A DNA stretch of 64,000 bases from Lytechinus pictus (GCF_037042905.1 NC_087254.1:15733103-15797102); one strand, 5' to 3'; counted from the first letter of the stretch, positions 49,480 through 61,500 are shown. Made by a program: numbers and translations. The notes: a model not told the origin generated them from the letters alone.

Positions 49480-49845
49480 AACTTTATAAGAAAAGGAAAG
49501 AGAAGACATCTGAAGACGCAGGAGGACGAGGAGCCGGGAAGGAGAGAAAGAAGAAAAAGAGAAGAAGAAGAAGAAAAGGAGAAGAAGATGGGGGAGGAGG
49601 AGAAAAAGAGGATTTTGAAGAAGGATGAGGAGTATATAGGAAAATAAAAAGAAGTTTTTGAAGAAGAAAAAGAAGAAGAGGAAGAAAAGTGAAAAGAAGA
49701 ATAAGAATAAGGAAGATGAAGAAAAAGATAAAAAGAATAATATGAAGAAAGAAGCATAAGAATAACAACAACAAGAATGATAAGAAGAAGAACGTTATGA
49801 GGGAGAAAAAAAGGGGGAAAAACAAAAAAGGATGGGGGGAGAGAA
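49480..49845 (+). repeat. ~360-bp purine-rich AGAAG tract
   Basis: Almost pure A/G on the + strand, with GAAGAAGAAGAAAAGG-type units and very few pyrimidines. Ser/Phe-rich minus-strand frames here are repeat translations. Confidence 0.85.
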
Positions 49846-51447
49846 AACTAATTGCGCATATACTTTTTTTCTTTTACTTATGTTGTATTTCCTTTTTTCT
49901 TTTATATGATATTAAATTATTCAATTCGTAATCATGCAAAAATAAACTATGAATGGATCTTAAATCAAACCAACACACCGTTCTTAATAATCATGAGATG
50001 AAATTCATGCAAATTAAAAATAACAACAACTGTGAATCATTATGAACTTCTACATTTCTCGCTATACAAAACAAGATGGAAATGAAATCTAGTTGGTTCT
50101 AATGAGGTGTGAATATTAGAAAGGGCGGGAGCTCGGGTAACACCGAGCAAATATTACCAATATGCATATTGTTTGACAAATATCAAACTAGCATTTTCGA
50201 TATAGCATTGTCAATCCTGAAAAAAGGGGATTATTCTATGCAGGCTATACTAGGTTTCATGTCACAGCGCTGCGGGTAAACACGCCTTTGCCTCTTATTA
50301 CGGTTTGGGGATCGGTATTAAGGATTATAGTGAGTGGTTACATCGATGGTTATGAACGATTCATACTCGTTTTCATTTCATTAAAGGGGTACTCCGGTAT
50401 GAAAATAATTGTATCTAAAAAAATATTTAAAAAACACCGAGTAAAATGAACGCTTTAAATGTCATTGAAATCCGATTACAAATAACGAAGTTATTGAATT
50501 TTAAAGAATATTTTATGAAAACAGTTATATGCACACCGCCTTAAATATTCATTAGGTGGGCTAATGATGATGATGATATCATGTCCCCGCTTTCCTTTAT
50601 GCAATTATACAAAAGCATAATTGTTTCATTTTCGCCCATAGGAGTGTGTATGACAAATGTCTCTCTTGTAACAAAATGAGTTGCAGCAATGAATATTCAA
50701 TGCATTAAATTGGGTGTCAATTCAATTTATTTCATTTTTGGTGGACAAGATTTGAAGAAATGTAATTTCATTATAATAAAATACAAAAGAATAAGTGGTG
50801 TTATGACATCATCAGTTTGCTCATTGCATATTCATAACGACATACATATAAAACTGTTTCGCCGAAATAATGCAAAATTTTAAGTCATAACTTTGTTATT
50901 CCTTGTTCGATTTTGATGGAATTTTCAGTTTTAGGTTTGTCTGATTTTACTTGCTCTGTTAGAAAACATAAACGTGTATTTTTAGTTTTCTGTAATATTA
51001 ATTGTGAGTTTCTGACTCTCTGAATCATCTGTTAATTTCTAATGTTACATTTTGTATTTTGAACTACAAGAATCTGATAAAATTGCAATACAGATACACT
51101 CCCTTCTTTTTGTATTAATTAAAACCAAGTACATCACTCTTTTAATTACGTGTACAATTTAATATATATATATATATATTTATACATTACGATATTACGT
51201 TCCGCGTGTTGGACATAGAAGATATAAACTGTTGGAACTAAGTACAATGCATTACCACTTTGCCTCATTAATATATTTATACATTTATATATATATATAT
51301 AAAGGAAGTGGGCCCTTCACAAAACGTGTTGTGCAGCGCATCATGTTCAAGGTGTAGACGTGAAAATAGGGGACATGGATGCTAGACCTAGCTTTGTGTA
51401 TCAAATGCATTTGGCGAGCTTCCGGCCTCGGGCCTTCATCAGGCCTA
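49846..51447. other. Non-coding stretch
   Basis: Part of an inverted-repeat-family element may lie at 50385-50950 (edge AAAGGGGTACTCCGGTATG). (TA)n runs occur at about 51163-51180 and 51283-51300. No gene. Confidence 0.4.
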
Positions 51448-51740
51448 TACAGTGCGTCCCAGAAAAAAAACGAAACCGAGATTAAGCGATGATTTATCAT
51501 AACTTAATCACAAATACAATAGACAAATGACCTACCAATGTATAGCTTAGAATCTCCTCTTTCATCTGATATTACTTAGATTATTCCTCATTCACGCATG
51601 AGTGAGCAAAAACAATTTGGAGAAAGGATGCCAAAAACTCATTTGGCGGGGGGTATCTGAATTTCAAAAAGAAAAAATCACATGCCTAAAAAGTTCAATA
51701 TCTGCTCTTTTATTTGATACCTTAATCACAAAAATGGTCA
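51448..51740 (+). mobile_element. Single arm of the CAGTGCGTCCC Tc1/mariner-like MITE
   Basis: CAGTGCGTCCCAGAAAAAAA and the following ~290 bp match the left arm of 16714-17531. The loop and right arm are absent, so it is half an element. Confidence 0.75.
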
Positions 51741-51816
51741 AGAAGTAAAAAAGTTATGTTCCCTCGAAACAATGCTTGTATTTCCAAAATTTCACAGATT
51801 CCATTCCATTCCATTA

Positions 51817-52645
51817 AGTGTAAACACGGTATATATCGGCAATTGGTTCTGAACCAAATGCCGATGCAGAATCGGCATTTGGATTGCGTTTACACGTTGT
51901 TACAGCTCGCGGTTCAGAACCGCGCGAGCCGATGCAAAAACCTGAAATGATACGCATACCTACAATATACGTCATAATAAATACAACGCTGGATCAGTGC
52001 GCTTACAATTACGTCACAATGGTAAAGTAATTGAAATGCGCACAAATTGCCGGTGCAGAATCGGCTTTCTGTTTACACGTAGTAAAAAAGCCGATTCTGC
52101 ATCGGCTCGCGGTTCAGAACCTACTACTTTGGTGGTGCAAATTGCCGGTTCTGAACCGCGAGCCGATTCAAGTTGCTCGCGTTTACACGCTATGAAAAAG
52201 CCGATTCAAATGCCGATTAATACCGTGTTTACACTTAATCGGCAATTGGTTCTGAACCAAATGCCGATGCAGAATCGGCATTTGGATCGCGTTTACACGT
52301 TGTTACAGCTCGCGGTTCAGAACCGCGAGCCGATGCAAAAACCTGAAATGATACGCATACCTACAATATACGTCATAATAAAGACAACGCTGGATCAGTG
52401 CGCTTACAATTACGTCACAATGGTAAAGTAATTGAAATGCGCACAAATTGCCGGTGCAGAATCGGCTTTCTGTTTACACGTAGTAAAAAAAAGCCGATTC
52501 TGCATCGGCTCGCGGTTCAGAACCTACTACTTTGGTATTGCAAATTGCCGGTTCTGAACCGCGAGCCGATTCAAGTTCCTCGCGTTTACACGCTATGAAA
52601 AAGCCGATTCAAATGCCGATTAAGTGTAAACACGGTATTAGTGTA
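51817..52645. mobile_element. Two tandem palindromic elements with AGTGTAAACACGGTAT ends
   Basis: Two nearly identical units (about 51817-52229 and 52230-52640) meet head to tail, sharing the terminus ATACCGTGTTTACACTTAA. Each is filled with complementary words: AATCGGCATTTG / CAAATGCCGATT, and the palindrome CTCGCGGTTCAGAACCGCGAG. Inner unique part includes GATACGCATACCTACAATAT. No transposase is encoded; the 144-residue frame is a repeat translation. Confidence 0.8.
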
Positions 52646-53171
52646 AACACGTAGTATTGCGCGTTTCAGATACGCGTCGCCATTTAAGTGCGATCTTTGT
52701 AAAACACTCTCTATATAAATTCAAAATTAGGCGGTTCTACAGAATTTCCCTGGTCTTAATCTTTCTAAATTCCTTTCAAGTCTCCTGTCGATAAATTTAA
52801 AATCGTCGTCGAATATAGAACGAAAATTCGAATTCAGTCAGCGGCTCCCGAACCGAAGACTATTCAAATCCACCAATCAAAATGTACATCGGCGTAGCAA
52901 CGATGTGCATACAAATGGGATCATGACATCATGTGCTTTCACATTTTAGAAACTATACATCATCATAGAACACTCACAAAACTCAAAAGCGTTTTGGAAC
53001 TGTCGGTGCAAGAAATTAAAACTGGGTTTGACCTAAATGTGTGGATTTTCTATTTGCAAAACCATTAGTAACTTTTCATGCATTACCATTGGGGTATGAA
53101 TTATTATTTGACAAAAAGAAAACATCTTCCAAGTTCTTACAATGTCAGAAACGTCACAAAAATTAAATATA

Positions 53172-53172
53172 G

Positions 53173-53200
<28 letters not shown>
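53172..53200. repeat. (TA)n microsatellite
   Basis: About 14 AT/TA dinucleotides just left of the 53218 insertion. Confidence 0.85.
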
Positions 53201-53203
<3 letters not shown>

Positions 53204-53217
53204 GAATGCAGGTGTAT

Positions 53218-53450
53218 TACCGTACAGAGCGGGGCAGTGCCCCCCCCCCCCAGAAATTTAAAAAACTTACATTTTGTTACTGAAATCTTTCACAAAATCC
53301 ACTAAACTTATACAACCTTTAATTCGTTAATTTCACTTTACAAATGCAAAAACGCCACAATGACAAGCTCCCTCGCTTTCGACATTTAAAAAAAAAAAAG
53401 TTTATGCATGCTGCCCCTCCCCAGCAAAAAAAATTCTGCATCCGGCCATG
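53218..53450. mobile_element. Possible C-run element with 11-bp flanking repeat
   Basis: TGCAGGTGTAT flanks both sides exactly (53207-53217 and 53451-53461). The interior begins near GGGGCAGTGCCCC with a C-run and ends GCATCCGGCCATG, similar in flavour to other G/C-run elements. Ends are not clear inverted repeats, so the class is open. Confidence 0.45.
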
Positions 53451-53498
53451 TGCAGGTGTATGGTTACACCTAAAACTTGTCTATTTTTAACAATAGAC

Positions 53499-54776
53499 CT
53501 AGTTCTTACAGGAGACTCGATTTCGCAGACTCCTGAAAAACGCCATAAATCCACCTTCGAAATGTTTATTGGTGTACAAGATGGCCAGTGGTATCAAAGA
53601 GGGGTGAACGGTCGTTAGATACGAGACCCGGAGAAAAATGTAATCAAGAAACGTAGGGGAACTAGAACTGGATCCTGCGACCGTTACTACTGATGGTGTC
53701 CAGGAGACGGTCAAGGTCAAGAAAAGGAGAAAGACGAGGCGCAGCATCCGGACTTCCTCTCTTAAGATGAACTGTCGACAACAACAAAGATTCTTAAGAC
53801 GAAACTTGGACCTTCGCTTTTCTGAAACTCCCTGTCCATCCTGCTCACTGTCTGCAATGCTTGATTTGTTCCATGCTGTTGTAGAGCCACTCTTGCCGTG
53901 CCTCGTGGTTCTATTCTCTTGCTGTTTCATGGTTGATGAGGATGAAGAGGAGGGAACTGATCGATGAGGCATGAGTACTGGCTGTGTTGTAACGACCGAA
54001 GCAAAGCTTTTCGGATCTTCACCGTTTAAGATAACTCTGTTTGTAGAATCACTTGTATTTCGACTAACCCTGGATACGTGACAGTTTGCTTTTGATGGAT
54101 CAGAGGACACCTTTGACTTTATATAACGTATCTTTTTTACAACAATGATAAGAGAAACGAGAGATGATATGAAAGGCAATAGCATAATGATCAATGTCTC
54201 CGCGATCCATATCCCGCGTAATGGGTTGTCATCACGAGCTACAAAACAAGTCGGGTCTGATCGAATGTTGATTTTGCAGTACAGCGGCGAAGAGTCGGCA
54301 ATCACGAATAAAGATGAAGCAACAAGCGCTAATTTGGCCCCTCGTTTTAGGCGTTTCTTGTCGACTGACCACTTCACAATCTCAATGCCTGAGGTGACCG
54401 AAGACACTATCAGCGCAAAAGCAAACATTTTCATGAACATGCTTGAAAATACAAGGTAGAGTCTGCAGTAGAGGACACTTTGTCTCGACTTTTCGTTCAA
54501 GATGGCGGTCAGGCTGAATGAATTCATCAGAAAGCAGTTCATCAAGTTCACAGCTGTAAGGTACACGACGGATACGATCGTTGCAGACTGACGAATCCGA
54601 GGATTCTGTCTGATCATCACTAGGAGAACAGTATTAGCGATGATACCTATGAACATCAGACAAGTAACGTAAACTACCAGCGCTATACGCGCCCCGATAC
54701 TTAGATTGAAGCTCTGAGTCTTGTTTTCTGCTCCGTCAAACATGCTGAAGTCTTCGGAAATATCCGCCATTTTCAT
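53499..54776 (-). CDS. Divergent rhodopsin-like G-protein-coupled receptor, intronless
   Basis: 425 residues, single exon, plasma-membrane receptor of unknown ligand. Seven hydrophobic segments: about 29-55, 65-93, 103-135, 146-168, 188-218, 347-370 and 378-402. N48 in GIIAN fits N1.50; C104 and C177 fit the TM3-ECL2 disulfide; SWTP replaces the usual CWxP in TM6. Departures: N77 where D2.50 is expected, no D/ERY at the end of TM3 (SGIEIVKWS), and HPSLIPL instead of NPxxY. N18-K-T and N24-L-S are candidate glycosylation sites. The third intracellular loop is about 125 residues, Ser-rich, then CCC. Sea urchins carry large lineage-specific sets of intronless, fast-evolving rhodopsin-type receptors; membership is inferred. 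A second Met at position 3 could also start it. ATTAAA lies about 180 bp downstream. Confidence 0.85.
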   Translation of the reverse strand: MKMADISEDFSMFDGAENKTQSFNLSIGARIALVVYVTCLMFIGIIANTVLLVMIRQNPRIRQSATIVSVVYLTAVNLMNCFLMNSFSLTAILNEKSRQSVLYCRLYLVFSSMFMKMFAFALIVSSVTSGIEIVKWSVDKKRLKRGAKLALVASSLFVIADSSPLYCKINIRSDPTCFVARDDNPLRGIWIAETLIIMLLPFISSLVSLIIVVKKIRYIKSKVSSDPSKANCHVSRVSRNTSDSTNRVILNGEDPKSFASVVTTQPVLMPHRSVPSSSSSSTMKQQENRTTRHGKSGSTTAWNKSSIADSEQDGQGVSEKRRSKFRLKNLCCCRQFILREEVRMLRLVFLLFLTLTVSWTPSVVTVAGSSSSSPTFLDYIFLRVSYLTTVHPSLIPLAILYTNKHFEGGFMAFFRSLRNRVSCKN

Positions 54777-55959
54777 ATTCAGCCTTTGTTCGTTATACTT
54801 CGGATGGTAGAATTAAAGTCCTTTTGATAAATCCTTTCTCCAAACCTGATAAAGTGAAAACTTCTCTGATTGTGTTTGGAAGCAGAGTTTTAATAATTAT
54901 TGTGAAAATTTGTAACGCGAAGAAAAGAGACGAGGAGGAAATATTTGCTATCCAATGAGCTCTCAATATATTCATTTCTCCTTGTTAACACAGAAAATTG
55001 TTAAAAGCACAATAAGAATGTCAGTCAGCATGACTTTAATAATTAAGCTTACGTTGCCATCATTAATCGCTTGATATGTTGTCACTCTCTGGAAGCAATA
55101 TCAGTTTAATTAGAATCAAAGTTGTGTTGGTGCCTGACGAGCATGCTTAGTTAGGAGCAGAACGTTAGTAAAAGAAAAAAAATATATAGGTCTTAATTTG
55201 AACCAGCGCATTAGATCAAAATTAGAGGGATGTGTTGTGATGTTGCTATAGAAACGCGATTCTGAAAATTGGTTTCTCTCCCTCCTCCTCTTTCTCTCTA
55301 CTTCTCTCTATCCCCCTCACTCTCTCTGTCCCCCTCTTTCTCTGTCTATATCTCTGTCTCTATCCTTGTCGTTTATTTTCTCCCCTCGATCTCTCTAATC
55401 CATACTCTGTCAGTTTGATGTTCATATCTTCTTTATTGGCAGAATGGCATGAATGGCCCTGAATAGAACGCAGCAAACCAATTAACATCATTTGAGGTTG
55501 AAGGAATAATAATTGGTTGACCTAATTGGCTATACGAAAGGAAAGTAAATATAAATCGGCAAATTCTATATATGGTTTGCCTTAAAAAAATAGTTTCGAA
55601 GAACGTTGGTGAATTACCAGGGTGAAGTGGAACCTGCTGCCCCATTCCACCCCAATGTAAAATAAAAAGTTCCCATACTGACATTTTACACCCCCCCCCC
55701 CCCCTCCGAGTAAACACCCTCGATTAGCCACCCTCTGCAATTGGGTCGCTAGGATTTATTTTCCAGCAGGGTGGCACGGGGAGGGGGGGGGGGGCTTGAA
55801 ATTTTTTAGGGGCACCAATATAATTTGTTTGGGGGATAGTCCTAAAGACCAAAATGTTAAGTATACCTTAGCTTTATTCTTGCATGCACGATTAAGAAAT
55901 TAAACTCGCATTATTTATTTTGACCTTGTCATGTGATGTATATAGACCTGAATGCCAAA
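54777..55959. other. Upstream of the receptor; no gene seen
   Basis: A CTCT-rich microsatellite lies at about 55268-55400 and C/G-run repeat debris at 55690-55800. Any promoter of the receptor should be just above 54776, but I cannot point to a core element. Confidence 0.4.
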
Positions 55960-57035
55960 GGCGCCGCTCAAAAAAAAAGTACAAGAAAGAAAAGGCGCTG
56001 CTTGAAAAAATAAAAATAAAGGAAAGAAAAGGCGCCGCTTAAAAAAATATACACTGATATAATATTAGCAACATGTAAAGGAAAGACTATCCCCCGGCGA
56101 AGCACAATCATATCATCTTCCTTATCTTTTCTTTTAACTACCCTTTTCCCAACAACTTTGCCGGTTAAAAATAATCAGCAGTGCGCTGCCTGCATATAAC
56201 TGGCGCCAATCAAGAATAATCACTGCCACCTTAATCTAAATCGGCGCCGGACAAGAATAATCAGCGCCAGACAAGAAAAATCGGCACTGCCAGAGTCTTT
56301 AACCGGCGACGATCATAATCAGCGCCACCTAAATCTAAATCGGCACTGGACAAGAATAATCGGCGCCATCTGGTTATAAATCGGCGCTGCCAGAGTCTTA
56401 ACCGGCGCCGATCAAGAATAATCAGCTCCACCTAAATCTAAATCGGCGCCGGGTAAGAATAATCGGCGCCATCTGGTTATAAATCGGCGCCGGTAAAGAA
56501 AAATCAGCGCTGCCTGAGTTCTTAACCAGCGCCGATCAAGGATAATCAGCGCCACCTATATCTAAATCGGGGCTGGTCAAGAATAATCAGCGCCATCTGG
56601 TTATAAATCGGCGCTGCCTGAGTCTTAACCGGCGCCGATCAAGAATAATCAGCTCCACCTAAATCTAAATCGGCGCCGCGGACAAGAATAATCAGCACCA
56701 CCTGTTTAAAATCGGCGCCAGTCAAGAATAATCGGCGCCTCCTGGTTCTAAATCGGCGCCAGTCGATTATGAATTGCCGCTGCCTGAATCTTACGTGACA
56801 TCGGTAAAAATAATCCGCAGTTCAGCACTACTTGTTCTAAATCGGCGCCGGTCAAGACAATTCGGCACTGCCTTTGTCTTAACCGGCGCCACCTAAATTT
56901 AAATCGGCGCCGGTCAAGAATAATCAGCGTCCCCTGGTTCCAATAAATAGGCGCTGGTAGAATAATGAAAAAAGGGCCTATTGCCAACCAAATCTAGATC
57001 GGCGCCGGTCAAGAATGATCAGCGGCACCTGGTTA
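55960..57035. repeat. GGCGCC-rich satellite
   Basis: Roughly 25 units with AATCGGCGCC, GTCAAGAATAATCAGCGCC and ACCTAAATCTAAATCGGCGC. Basic spacing is about 37-40 bp, with a longer order in which a TGCCTGAGTCTTAACCGGCG variant recurs about every 170-200 bp. The 5' part (55960-56050) has a different unit, AAGAAAAGGCGCCGCTT. The restriction-palindrome GGCGCC occurs about once per unit. Non-coding. Confidence 0.85.
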
Positions 57036-57839
57036 TACATTTTATTGTTGAATGGTCATAACAAATCTTATCGCATGCCCTTACAGAGTGGACTGGGGCG
57101 GGCAGTTGCCCACAGATGTCATGAAATCTTTAATTTGTTATTCAAACAATCCCAGAATCATACAAAAGCGTAGAGCAAATCCTTTAATTTTGATCTTATT
57201 TTCCAATGCTTTAATAAAAAAAGGTCAGTCACTTTTCTTTTTTACACATTCCACATTGTGCCACCTCTATGGCCTTTAGTGTAAGACAGCTACTATAGTG
57301 TTTTATGAAGATGATTCGATATTTTAGTCCAAAACTTTGCTAAAACCCGTTGCTATTACCGGGAGTGTATAATTATGCAACCAGAAGTATATTCGTTAGA
57401 CCTTAAACCACTAAAGATCATTTTCAATGTATAAATACAGTTTGTCAATACCTTTGTTTTAACGTTTAAATGTTTACGCCTCAAAATTTGATTTATTTTC
57501 ATCTTCCATTAAGTTAAATATTATTCATCTGATCACTCAGGAAGAAGTTAAAAACAAAGATAACGATACCTGTAAAACTGGAGAACTATTTCCAAAGCTC
57601 TGTCTTGAATGATCTCTTTCTGAATTCAGGTCATAAGCATCATATCCAGTTTCATCAAAGTAATTAGATAAAAATTACTCATCATTACAAATTGCATTAG
57701 ATTTAGTAAATAGCATCACAATATATACCAAATTCTGTATATTGGCCTATACATCATGTACATGAAAATTGAATGATAATATATAAACCTGGATTGGTGA
57801 TGTATTCCGAATGATTCATGATGTAGTATCATTGTATAT
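57036..57839. other. Non-coding stretch
   Basis: AT-rich, no element edges recognised. Confidence 0.4.
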
Positions 57840-58560
57840 ACAGAGGCGTCGATCCGGGGGGGGGGGGGCAGGGGGGCGATCGCCCCACCAATGAAAATAT
57901 TGGGGGGCAAACATATCGTTTTGCCCCCCCCCCCCCCCCAATAATTCCGCATGTGCAAAAATAAAATAAGATGGTTATGTTACACAGAAATCAGCAAGCG
58001 AGATTGAGCTACACAACTCGCTCTTTATTTAAAATCGTGCTCAAATTGTCCGCTTTTCAGATTGGAATATAAAAATTTTCAGCTCGCGCTTCGCGCTCGC
58101 ATCATTTCTGTAGCAAAACCCCATACTTTTCATGATTAAATATAGGTGAATAGAATGTCCCGTTTTCGGTTCTAAACCTCAAAAGGACTCCCGCTTCGAT
58201 TTGCAATAATCTTTTGTTGGATGTAATCTTGTTCTTTATTAAAAACGTCCATTAAACTGTCATTTTTTCAGATCGAAATACCAAACTTTTAAGCTCGCGC
58301 TCGCATCTAATTTTTTTTAGTTACCCATCTTAATCATTGGTACCAAAAATGCTTCGAATATCAAGCTTTCTGGTCAGAATATAAAGAAATTTAAGCTCGC
58401 CCTCGGCACTCGCATTATGTGTAGTGAGATATGTATCCTCCTCATGAGTTACTACAAACAGTCCTAATTAACAGGCACCTTTTTCCTGTTTTCAGGTCAG
58501 TATACTAAAAAATATCAGCTCGCGCTTCGTGCTTGCATTGATTTGTTGGTGAGATAATTA
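57840..58560. mobile_element. hAT-type element remnant with the GCTCGCGCTTCGCGC subrepeat
   Basis: Left end CAGAGGCGTCGATCCGGGG with long G and C runs; then AGCTCGCGCTTCGCGCTCGC and decayed versions at about 58081, 58290, 58393 and 58517, spaced about 105-210 bp, each preceded by an AATAT...TTTTCAG-like phrase. Shares the internal unit with the 20595-21519 element. No right end; an (AT)n tract begins at about 58587. Confidence 0.65.
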
Positions 58561-58591
58561 TGTGTCTCTATCTCATGAGTCATATAAATAA

Positions 58592-58630
<39 letters not shown>

Positions 58631-58664
58631 AAAGAAATTAATGAAGAGAACAATGGTAGGCGTA

Positions 58665-58775
58665 GCTTAAATCAAGGTTCCCCAGAGCTCTCTGCCGGGA
58701 ATCGAACCCGGGCCCCCAGCTTTGAACGCCGGTGCCTTAACCACCTTAACCTTCACCCGACAAAGGAAATTATAA
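58665..58775 (-). mobile_element. tRNA-like SINE or tRNA pseudogene
   Basis: On the minus strand GTGGTTAAGGCACCGG resembles an A-box region and CCGGGTTCGATTCCCGG is a perfect T-arm with B-box. CCGGC-GTTCAAA-GCTGG can form an anticodon arm. The acceptor stem does not pair and no CCA/terminator context is seen, so it is a SINE head or pseudogene, not a working tRNA. Confidence 0.6.
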
Positions 58776-58894
58776 ATTGGTATAGTGTCGAAAATCTGTC
58801 TATCTGACGGTCAATCGGATCGGGGTCGCCCTAGCCACTAACCCGTCTCTGTGGTCGCTCCGCCGCCCCTGTGTGGGGCACACGGCACTGCACT

Positions 58895-59225
58895 CTAAAA
58901 AAAACCTCTTCATTTTTTAATAGAATCTATTCAGATTTGAATAGAAAACCTCTTCCGAGGGACACTTACAAGGTTCTCTTCAAAATGAAGAGGAAAATCT
59001 ATTCAAATAAATGAATATGTATTCTATTCAAAGTTAAATAGTTTTCCTATTCAAGAATGAATAGAATCCTATTAAAAATGAATAGAATCAGTTTCATCCT
59101 CTTGTTAAATTGGAATATACCCTATTCAAAGTTAAATAGTATTCCTATTCAAGAATGAGTAGTCTTTCTATTCAAGAATGAATAGAATCCTGTTCAAAAT
59201 GAATAGAATCATTGTCATACACACA
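58895..59225. repeat. CTATTCAA/TTGAATAG word element
   Basis: GAATAGAATC, CTATTCAAG, CTTCATTTT and complements recur about fifteen times in both orientations. Left tip CACTCTAAAAAAAACCTCTT is like that of the 41045 element. Confidence 0.65.
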
Positions 59226-59743
59226 TAAAGAAAACAGGAGAATCATCAGTGTTAGCTTTCACATATAACACATTTTATTGCAACACCAAATTCAGGAATT
59301 GGTAACATTAACAATATAAAAAACATAACAAATTATAGAAAGGTATATTACATAAGTAAAAACAAAAGAAAGTCACCTATTCACTATCAAGACATGCTCT
59401 ATGAACATTATGTTTATTATGTAGTGTAAGACAATAATTCCTGCACAGTAGTCATGGGATGATAAGTTGAAGTTATCCAATTTTAAAAAGTTTTTTCTGT
59501 AAATGATAAAACTTCAAGCATCCCCCCCTCAGGTTCATTTCTATATTCCAATAGACATCCTGATAGCATACATGTAAGAACATGCAGCTCAGATTTTTAA
59601 AATTGAACACCATGTTGACCAATGCCTTTAAGCCATTGTAAAGCTTTCTCATAGTAAGAATTGTTTCCACAAAAATAGGGTTTGCAATTCTCGAGCTACA
59701 TCTGGTATACAAAGCATTCACAGCTCTAGGTTAACATCTCCTT

Positions 59744-60346
59744 TTAAAGGGCAAGTCGACCCCAACAAAAAGTTCATTTGAATCAAAAGAAAAAAAATTA
59801 AACAAGCATAACGCTGAAAATTTCATCAAAATCAGATTTGAAATAAGAAAGTTATGAAATTTTAAAGTTTGCTTAATTTCACAAAACAGTTATATGCACA
59901 TCCTGGTCAGCATGGACCGATGACGTCACCCACTCACTATTTCTTTTGTATTTTATTATATGAAATATAGAATATTTTCAAATTTTGTAGTTTTGTCAAT
60001 AAGGGAGCTCTTTGTTTAATTGCAGTATGTTGCAGAAGTGGATTCCCCACATGTAGGAAGTAGTCAAGCCCTTTTAAAACTTGTAATATAGAAAAAAATT
60101 ACGATATTTCATATTTCATATAATAAAAATACAAAAGAAATAGCGAGTGGATGACCACATCAGTTCCCTCATTTGCATACTGACCAGGATGTGCATATAA
60201 CTGTTTTGTGAAATTATGCGAAACTTTAAAATGTCATAACTTTCTTATTTTAAATCCAATGTTGATGAAATTTTCAGCGTTATGCTGGTTTGATATTTCT
60301 CTTTTTATTCAAATCATCTTTTTGTTGTGGTGGACTTGCCCTTTAA
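59744..60346. mobile_element. Inverted-repeat element, TTAAAGGGCAAGTCSACC ends
   Basis: TTAAAGGGCAAGTCGACCCC at the left and GGTGGACTTGCCCTTTAA at the right are complementary, with arms extending for about 200 bp (AAGTTATGAAATTTTAAAG against CTTTAAAATGTCATAACTT). Middle contains a GTCACCCACTCACTATTTCT/complement pair. Non-coding; a common family shape in sea urchins as I know them. Confidence 0.8.
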
Positions 60347-61424
60347 GGACAAAGGAATAGGTTGTATAAAGTTACATGCTTGAGATTAGCTAAAACCAGA
60401 TTTTGCATTTTTTAAATGTTAAAATGATAAATTTTAATGTTAAAATTTTAACATTTTTTAAATGTTAAAATGTTAAAAGTTTGAGATATTTTTTCTGAGG
60501 CGGCGACAAAATCGAACGGTTTCTCTGGTTTGAGTCCTGATTTACTGGCATTCAACAGCTGCATTTTTAAAAGTGTCTTTAAATTTAGAATTTATGGTTT
60601 CTCTTTGGTGTGAGCAATACAAACTTTCAATTGCCATCCTGAGAAATTTGTAATCTACTTCTCATGAAGAACCCATCCAGGGTTGTTTGATTTAAATCAT
60701 GTCGATTTAAATCATGATTTAAATCATGTGAGTTTTTCAAAAAAAATCACTGATTTGGCCTGAATATGAATATCAATGTCATTTTTAGGTTTTCAGATAA
60801 TTTGCTTTAAGATGCATATCTCATTTTTCAAAAAAAAAAAGAGGTGATATTTTGAGACAGCGCATAAAACATGCTAAATTTTTGTTTTGGTTGCCCTACC
60901 TCCTTAAAAATACAACTTGAATGACTTACCCACTTGACTTCACAAGTAGGGGTTTGGGTGCAAGAACATTATTGCACAAGAAAATTGTTGACATTTGTGA
61001 TTGATTTTCACCCTTAATTCACTGAACTTGACCAATCTGAAAAAAAAAAATCTGTATCTATACATCTGTACAACAATTTCAAGCAATATTGTGAGATTTT
61101 TAGAAAACAAAAATTTCTTTTGAACTTGCCAGTTATGAGAATGGTCCAATACTCGCTTCTTTAATACTTCCAGCCCAATTTTCAAATGAAAACAAGTTTT
61201 GTCTACTTATGCTGGTAAACAAAACTTGTTACTTTTGGTTGCATTCTTTCTTTAAATGTTGGCATTTGCACAATGTGCTTGCCTCCACATTTCTCTCTGT
61301 TATTTCATGTTATTTACCTATTTATGATAAATACTTCTAAAGCTACAAAAACCCTAACACATATATACAACCCAGTAGGCTACGCACTTTAACCTCTTTA
61401 CCTTGTTTCTATATATAGGCTGTT
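60347..61424. other. Non-coding stretch
   Basis: A palindromic GATTTAAATCATG cluster lies at about 60688-60735 and TTAAAATGTTAAAA repeats at 60415-60478. No gene. Confidence 0.45.
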
Positions 61425-61500
61425 ATTGCTGGCACTGAGGTACCGCTGTCTTTTCCCTGCCCAGTAAAAAATCCCAAACATGTTGGCACTGACAAGCATC
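61425..61500 (-). pseudogene. Decayed copy 2 of the 62492-62818 terminal exon
   Basis: Reads CQCQHVWDFLLGREK then drifts out of frame and stops; the nucleotide similarity to 62516-62630 covers CCCAAACATGTTG(A/G)CA and GGTACCKCTG blocks and the flanking CTACAAAAA sequence. Confidence 0.7.

Noticed and set aside
49446..49825. Ser/Phe-rich minus-strand frames
   Set aside because: Products of the purine tract.
51997..52431. 144-residue open frame
   Set aside because: It runs across the palindromic mobile elements and repeats its own sequence as they do.
58680..58760. Functional tRNA gene on the minus strand
   Set aside because: T-arm and anticodon arm are good, but the acceptor stem does not pair; kept as SINE or pseudogene.
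59473..59721. Minus-strand frame with a nearby poly(A)-type TTTATT at 59272
   Set aside because: Some protein-like stretches but no recognisable domain, no clear acceptor and no link to the exon at 62492; not enough to call.
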